From: Euryhalocaulis sp050486445
Lineage (GTDB): Bacteria; Pseudomonadota; Alphaproteobacteria; Caulobacterales; Maricaulaceae
Assembly: GCA_050486445.1 (NCBI GenBank)
Contig: JBJHDH010000053.1
Location: 1 to 7,034 of the forward strand
Direction: 5' to 3'
DNA length: 7,034 nt
A program made the position numbers and the translations under genes. Below, in pieces: positions 4,653 to 7,034 of the stretch (position 1 is the stretch's first letter; every line of letters begins with the position of its first letter). A model generated the notes under the pieces. That model was not told the origin of the DNA, ran no database searches, and saw only the letters and a list, made by a program, of their open reading frames with translations.

Positions 4653-6176
4653 ATGGCCGATCCGGCCCGCGCCGCCGCGCCTGGAGCGCCGTCCACATCC
4701 GCGCTCTCAAAGGCCGCGCTGTCCATGACTGCGTCATCGACTTTCGCCCCGGCGCCGGGTTTCGGTCCGGCGCAGCCGCGGACGCCCTGGTCGCGCGCGG
4801 TCATCGCCCGGGCTCTGCGCGCCGCCGACCTGTTTATCCTGCTGCTGATTTACGCCGGGCTGGGCGGCGCGGTGCTGGCGGGCGGTCTGCTGAACGCGCC
4901 GTTCGCGCAGGCAGCGCCCTGGGTGCTTGCGCCGTTTCTGTGCATCGGGGCCATGCGCATCTTCGGCGCCTATGATTTCCGCGCCCATGAGAACGCCGGG
5001 GCCCATGCCGCGCGGGTTGGCGCCGGGGCGCTATCTGGCGGGGGCGTAGCCGCGCTGCTGGCGCTGGCCGCCGCCGCGCAACCGGAGGCGGTGCTGAGCG
5101 CCGGGGTGCTGGGCGCCTCTTTGCTGATGCTGGCGCATGAGGGCTGGCGGCGCTGGATCGGGGCGCTGTCTCGCGCCGGGCGGTTTGCGCACAATGTGGT
5201 CATTGTCGGCGCGACGCCGGGGGCCGAGCGCATGATCGCCAACAATGCCCGCACAGGCGAGGTGAACGTGATGGCGGTCTTCGACGACCGCGCGGCCAGC
5301 GGGCGGGCGCCGGACCGGGTCGCCGGCGCGCCGGTGCTGGGGTCTGTGGACGATCTGTTCGCCTGGCCAGACCTGTCGCGCGCGGACCGGATCGTGATCG
5401 CGGTCGGCAGCATGGCGGCGGAGCGCGCGCGCGCGCTGATCGAGCGGCTGCGCCCGCTGCCGCACAAGATCGTGCTGTTTCTGGACCTGGAGACATTCCG
5501 GCCGGAGGAGACGAATCTGGCGCGCATCGCCGACCTGCCCGTGGCCTATGTCTCAGGCCGGCCGGAGGACGCGGCGCGCCTGATCGTGAAGCGGGCGGAG
5601 GACATTGCGGCATCGCTGCTGGCGCTGGCCGTGTTCGCGCTGCCTATGGCGCTGATCGCGCTGGCGGTGCGGCTGGATTCGCCGGGGCCGGTGCTGTTCC
5701 GGCAGAAGCGCCACGGCTTTAACAACCGCATCATCGAAGTGCTGAAATTCCGCACCATGCGCGCGGACGCCGCGTCGCAGCCGACGCGCCAGGTGACGAA
5801 GGACGATCCGCGTGTGACGCGGCTGGGCCGCATTCTGCGCAAGACCAGCCTCGACGAACTGCCGCAATTCTTCAACGTGCTGAGGGGCGAGATGTCGATG
5901 GTGGGACCGCGTCCGCACGCCATCGACATGAAGACCGGCGAGGTGGAGTCGGCGCGTCTGGTGGCCGACTATGCGCACCGCGCGCGGATGAAGCCGGGCG
6001 TTACCGGCTGGGCGCAGATTCACGGGTCGCGCGGCCCGGTGCATACGGCGGCGGAGGTCGAGACGCGCGTGCGCTATGACATCGACTATATCCAGCGCTG
6101 GAGCCTGTGGCTGGATATCTGGATCCTGCTGCGCACCATTCCCTGCCTGCTCGGCGACAGCCTGCGCACGCGGTAG
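4653..6176 (+). CDS. Polyprenyl-phosphate hexose-1-phosphate transferase (WcaJ/ExoY type)
   Basis: This 507-aa integral inner-membrane enzyme should transfer a sugar-1-phosphate, probably glucose- or galactose-1-P from its UDP-sugar, to undecaprenyl phosphate, the first step of exopolysaccharide, capsule or holdfast assembly. Residues 1-45 are Pro/Ala-rich and likely disordered. Hydrophobic segments lie at about 59-80, 89-104, 123-142 and 148-162. A Rossmann-like middle domain begins with VVIVGATPGAERM (182-194). A membrane re-entrant helix lies at 316-339. The catalytic sugar-transferase domain runs from 311 to 500, with KFRTMR (365-370), TSLDELPQFFNVL (398-410) carrying the catalytic Asp-Glu pair D401-E402, SMVGPRP (415-421) and KPGVTGWAQIHGSRG (447-461). 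Length and domain order fit the long, WcaJ-like class rather than short ExoY. It has no glycan gene neighbours in the window. The sugar specificity cannot be read from sequence. Confidence 0.92.
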   Translation: MADPARAAAPGAPSTSALSKAALSMTASSTFAPAPGFGPAQPRTPWSRAVIARALRAADLFILLLIYAGLGGAVLAGGLLNAPFAQAAPWVLAPFLCIGAMRIFGAYDFRAHENAGAHAARVGAGALSGGGVAALLALAAAAQPEAVLSAGVLGASLLMLAHEGWRRWIGALSRAGRFAHNVVIVGATPGAERMIANNARTGEVNVMAVFDDRAASGRAPDRVAGAPVLGSVDDLFAWPDLSRADRIVIAVGSMAAERARALIERLRPLPHKIVLFLDLETFRPEETNLARIADLPVAYVSGRPEDAARLIVKRAEDIAASLLALAVFALPMALIALAVRLDSPGPVLFRQKRHGFNNRIIEVLKFRTMRADAASQPTRQVTKDDPRVTRLGRILRKTSLDELPQFFNVLRGEMSMVGPRPHAIDMKTGEVESARLVADYAHRARMKPGVTGWAQIHGSRGPVHTAAEVETRVRYDIDYIQRWSLWLDIWILLRTIPCLLGDSLRTR

Positions 6177-6181
6177 AGCGT

Positions 6182-7034
6182 TTATGCGGCCTGCGCGCCG
6201 CGCGCTTCCTGCGCCGCGCGGTTCTCGGCCCATGCGATCAGGCTGTGACGCGGCCAGACCACCAGCCATGAGCGCGGCGTGTATTCGCCGGAATCGATCA
6301 GCGCCTTGCGCGAGGCCGAGGCGGTTCCGGCGCGGATGGTGTGAATTTCGCCCGGCCCCTGATGCACCATGAAGGCGCCGCCCTTCAGCGGGTTCAGCCG
6401 CAGATGCGCCAGGCGCGGACTGATGGTCTCCAGCGGCGGATCGTAGAACCAGCTTGACCCGATCATGCCGCCCAGCTCTGGCCGGGTCTTGCAGATGGCG
6501 GCGGCCGCTGCCCAGGCGCGGTTCCAGCCTTCCTCGGTGAAGTCTTTCAGGTGGCGGGATTCCGTGTGCACTTCCAGCCACGGCCTGCGCCAGCCCTGCG
6601 CCCGGATATAGGCGGCCAGCGCGGCCATGCCATGGCCATCGCGCACATGATCCAGAATCTGGCGCGGCCCCAGCGGAGAGGAGAGGTCGATGGTCTGGCT
6701 GCGCGCGCCCGGCACGCTCAGCGCCAGGGTGAAGCGCACATCCTTGGCCCAGTGATCGGGGTCATAGGCGCTGTCATCTTCATCGGCCTTAGTGAGGAAG
6801 GCGGCCAGCCGCTCCAGCCAGTAGGGATAGTTCGCCATGACCTCAGGCGGCAGGGCCGCCTGCGCCGCCCGTTCCGGCAGGTCCAGCGCCCAGGCCGCGA
6901 TCAGGCCGCGTTTCACAGCATCCGATGCCTCCGCGCCCAGCGTCTCGGCGGCGGCGCGGCCGGGATATTCAAAATCCCAATGCGCGGCGACGGCGGCGGC
7001 GGCCTCCGCGGCGGGGCCGCGCGCGGCCTCGATC
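6182..7034 (-). CDS. Conserved protein of unknown function (N-terminus beyond window)
   Basis: The stop is TAA at 6184-6182. A GTG at 6916 would give 244 aa, but the frame stays open to the window edge and reads sensibly upstream (HWDFEYPGRAAAETLG). The gene therefore probably begins outside and the GTG is internal. At least 284 residues are visible. There is no signal or membrane segment. The most characteristic region is the C-terminal half: WLEVHTESRHLKDFTEEGW, then GSSWFYDPPLETISPRLAHL, then GAFMVHQGPGEIHT, then PRSWLVVWPRHSLIAWAE. I recall similar conserved hypothetical proteins in Proteobacteria but know no activity for them. It converges on the sugar transferase with only 5 bp between stops and no terminator hairpin, so the two transcripts probably overlap. 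A link to glycan synthesis is only positional. Confidence 0.8.
   Translation of the reverse strand, partial: IEAARGPAAEAAAAVAAHWDFEYPGRAAAETLGAEASDAVKRGLIAAWALDLPERAAQAALPPEVMANYPYWLERLAAFLTKADEDDSAYDPDHWAKDVRFTLALSVPGARSQTIDLSSPLGPRQILDHVRDGHGMAALAAYIRAQGWRRPWLEVHTESRHLKDFTEEGWNRAWAAAAAICKTRPELGGMIGSSWFYDPPLETISPRLAHLRLNPLKGGAFMVHQGPGEIHTIRAGTASASRKALIDSGEYTPRSWLVVWPRHSLIAWAENRAAQEARGAQAA

Noticed and set aside
5553..6581. Long minus-strand open frame of 342 codons
   Set aside because: It is rich in Arg/Ala/His, lacks any motif, and lies opposite both the sugar transferase and the conserved unknown gene. It is a GC-bias shadow.

Overview
The window looks like GC-rich alphaproteobacterial chromosome. 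Codon use on the right is strongly GC-biased, the sugar transferase and the conserved unknown protein have a Caulobacterales/Hyphomonadales flavour (recollection, not a search), and the insertion sequences resemble alphaproteobacterial IS6-family elements. It falls into two parts. Positions 1-4133 are an accessory, mobile segment that looks visibly less GC-rich between the IS copies. Positions about 4320-7034 are ordinary chromosome.

Left part (1-4133), all genes on the minus strand. Three copies of one 812-bp IS6-family element lie in direct orientation: a partial copy (1-353), 1577-2388 and 3322-4133. They bracket two small two-gene cassettes, and each cassette reads C-terminal toxin tip then immunity gene. 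Cassette A (460-1551) is a tip with a ten-glycine hinge and an unknown end domain, followed by a lipoprotein immunity candidate. Cassette B (2389-3321) is a tip ending in a domain that resembles ADP-ribosyltransferase Rhs toxins (TreTu-like), followed by a soluble immunity candidate whose start nearly overlaps the toxin stop. Both tips begin with the same 23-residue linker (11/23 identical, same 69-bp length). This linker sits within 20 bp of the IS end, so both look like severed C-termini of one class of Rhs/polymorphic toxin. No Rhs core is present in the window.

In both cassettes the tip reading frame is the transposase frame, with only the transposase TGA and no other stop between them. 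The outer IS copies are identical over all 353 bp that can be compared, whereas the middle copy differs. Copies 1 and 3 therefore form a 3780-bp direct repeat unit that could recombine out as a circle carrying both cassettes.

Right part. A structured non-coding spacer (4134-4319) separates the last IS from tRNA-Ser(GCT) on the minus strand. The accessory block lies on the 3' side of this tRNA, a common island position, but no integrase is visible. Next, on the plus strand, is a polyprenyl-phosphate sugar-1-phosphate transferase (WcaJ/ExoY type, 507 aa) that would start exopolysaccharide or holdfast-type glycan synthesis. Converging on it, 5 bp away, is a minus-strand conserved protein of unknown function that runs off the right edge.
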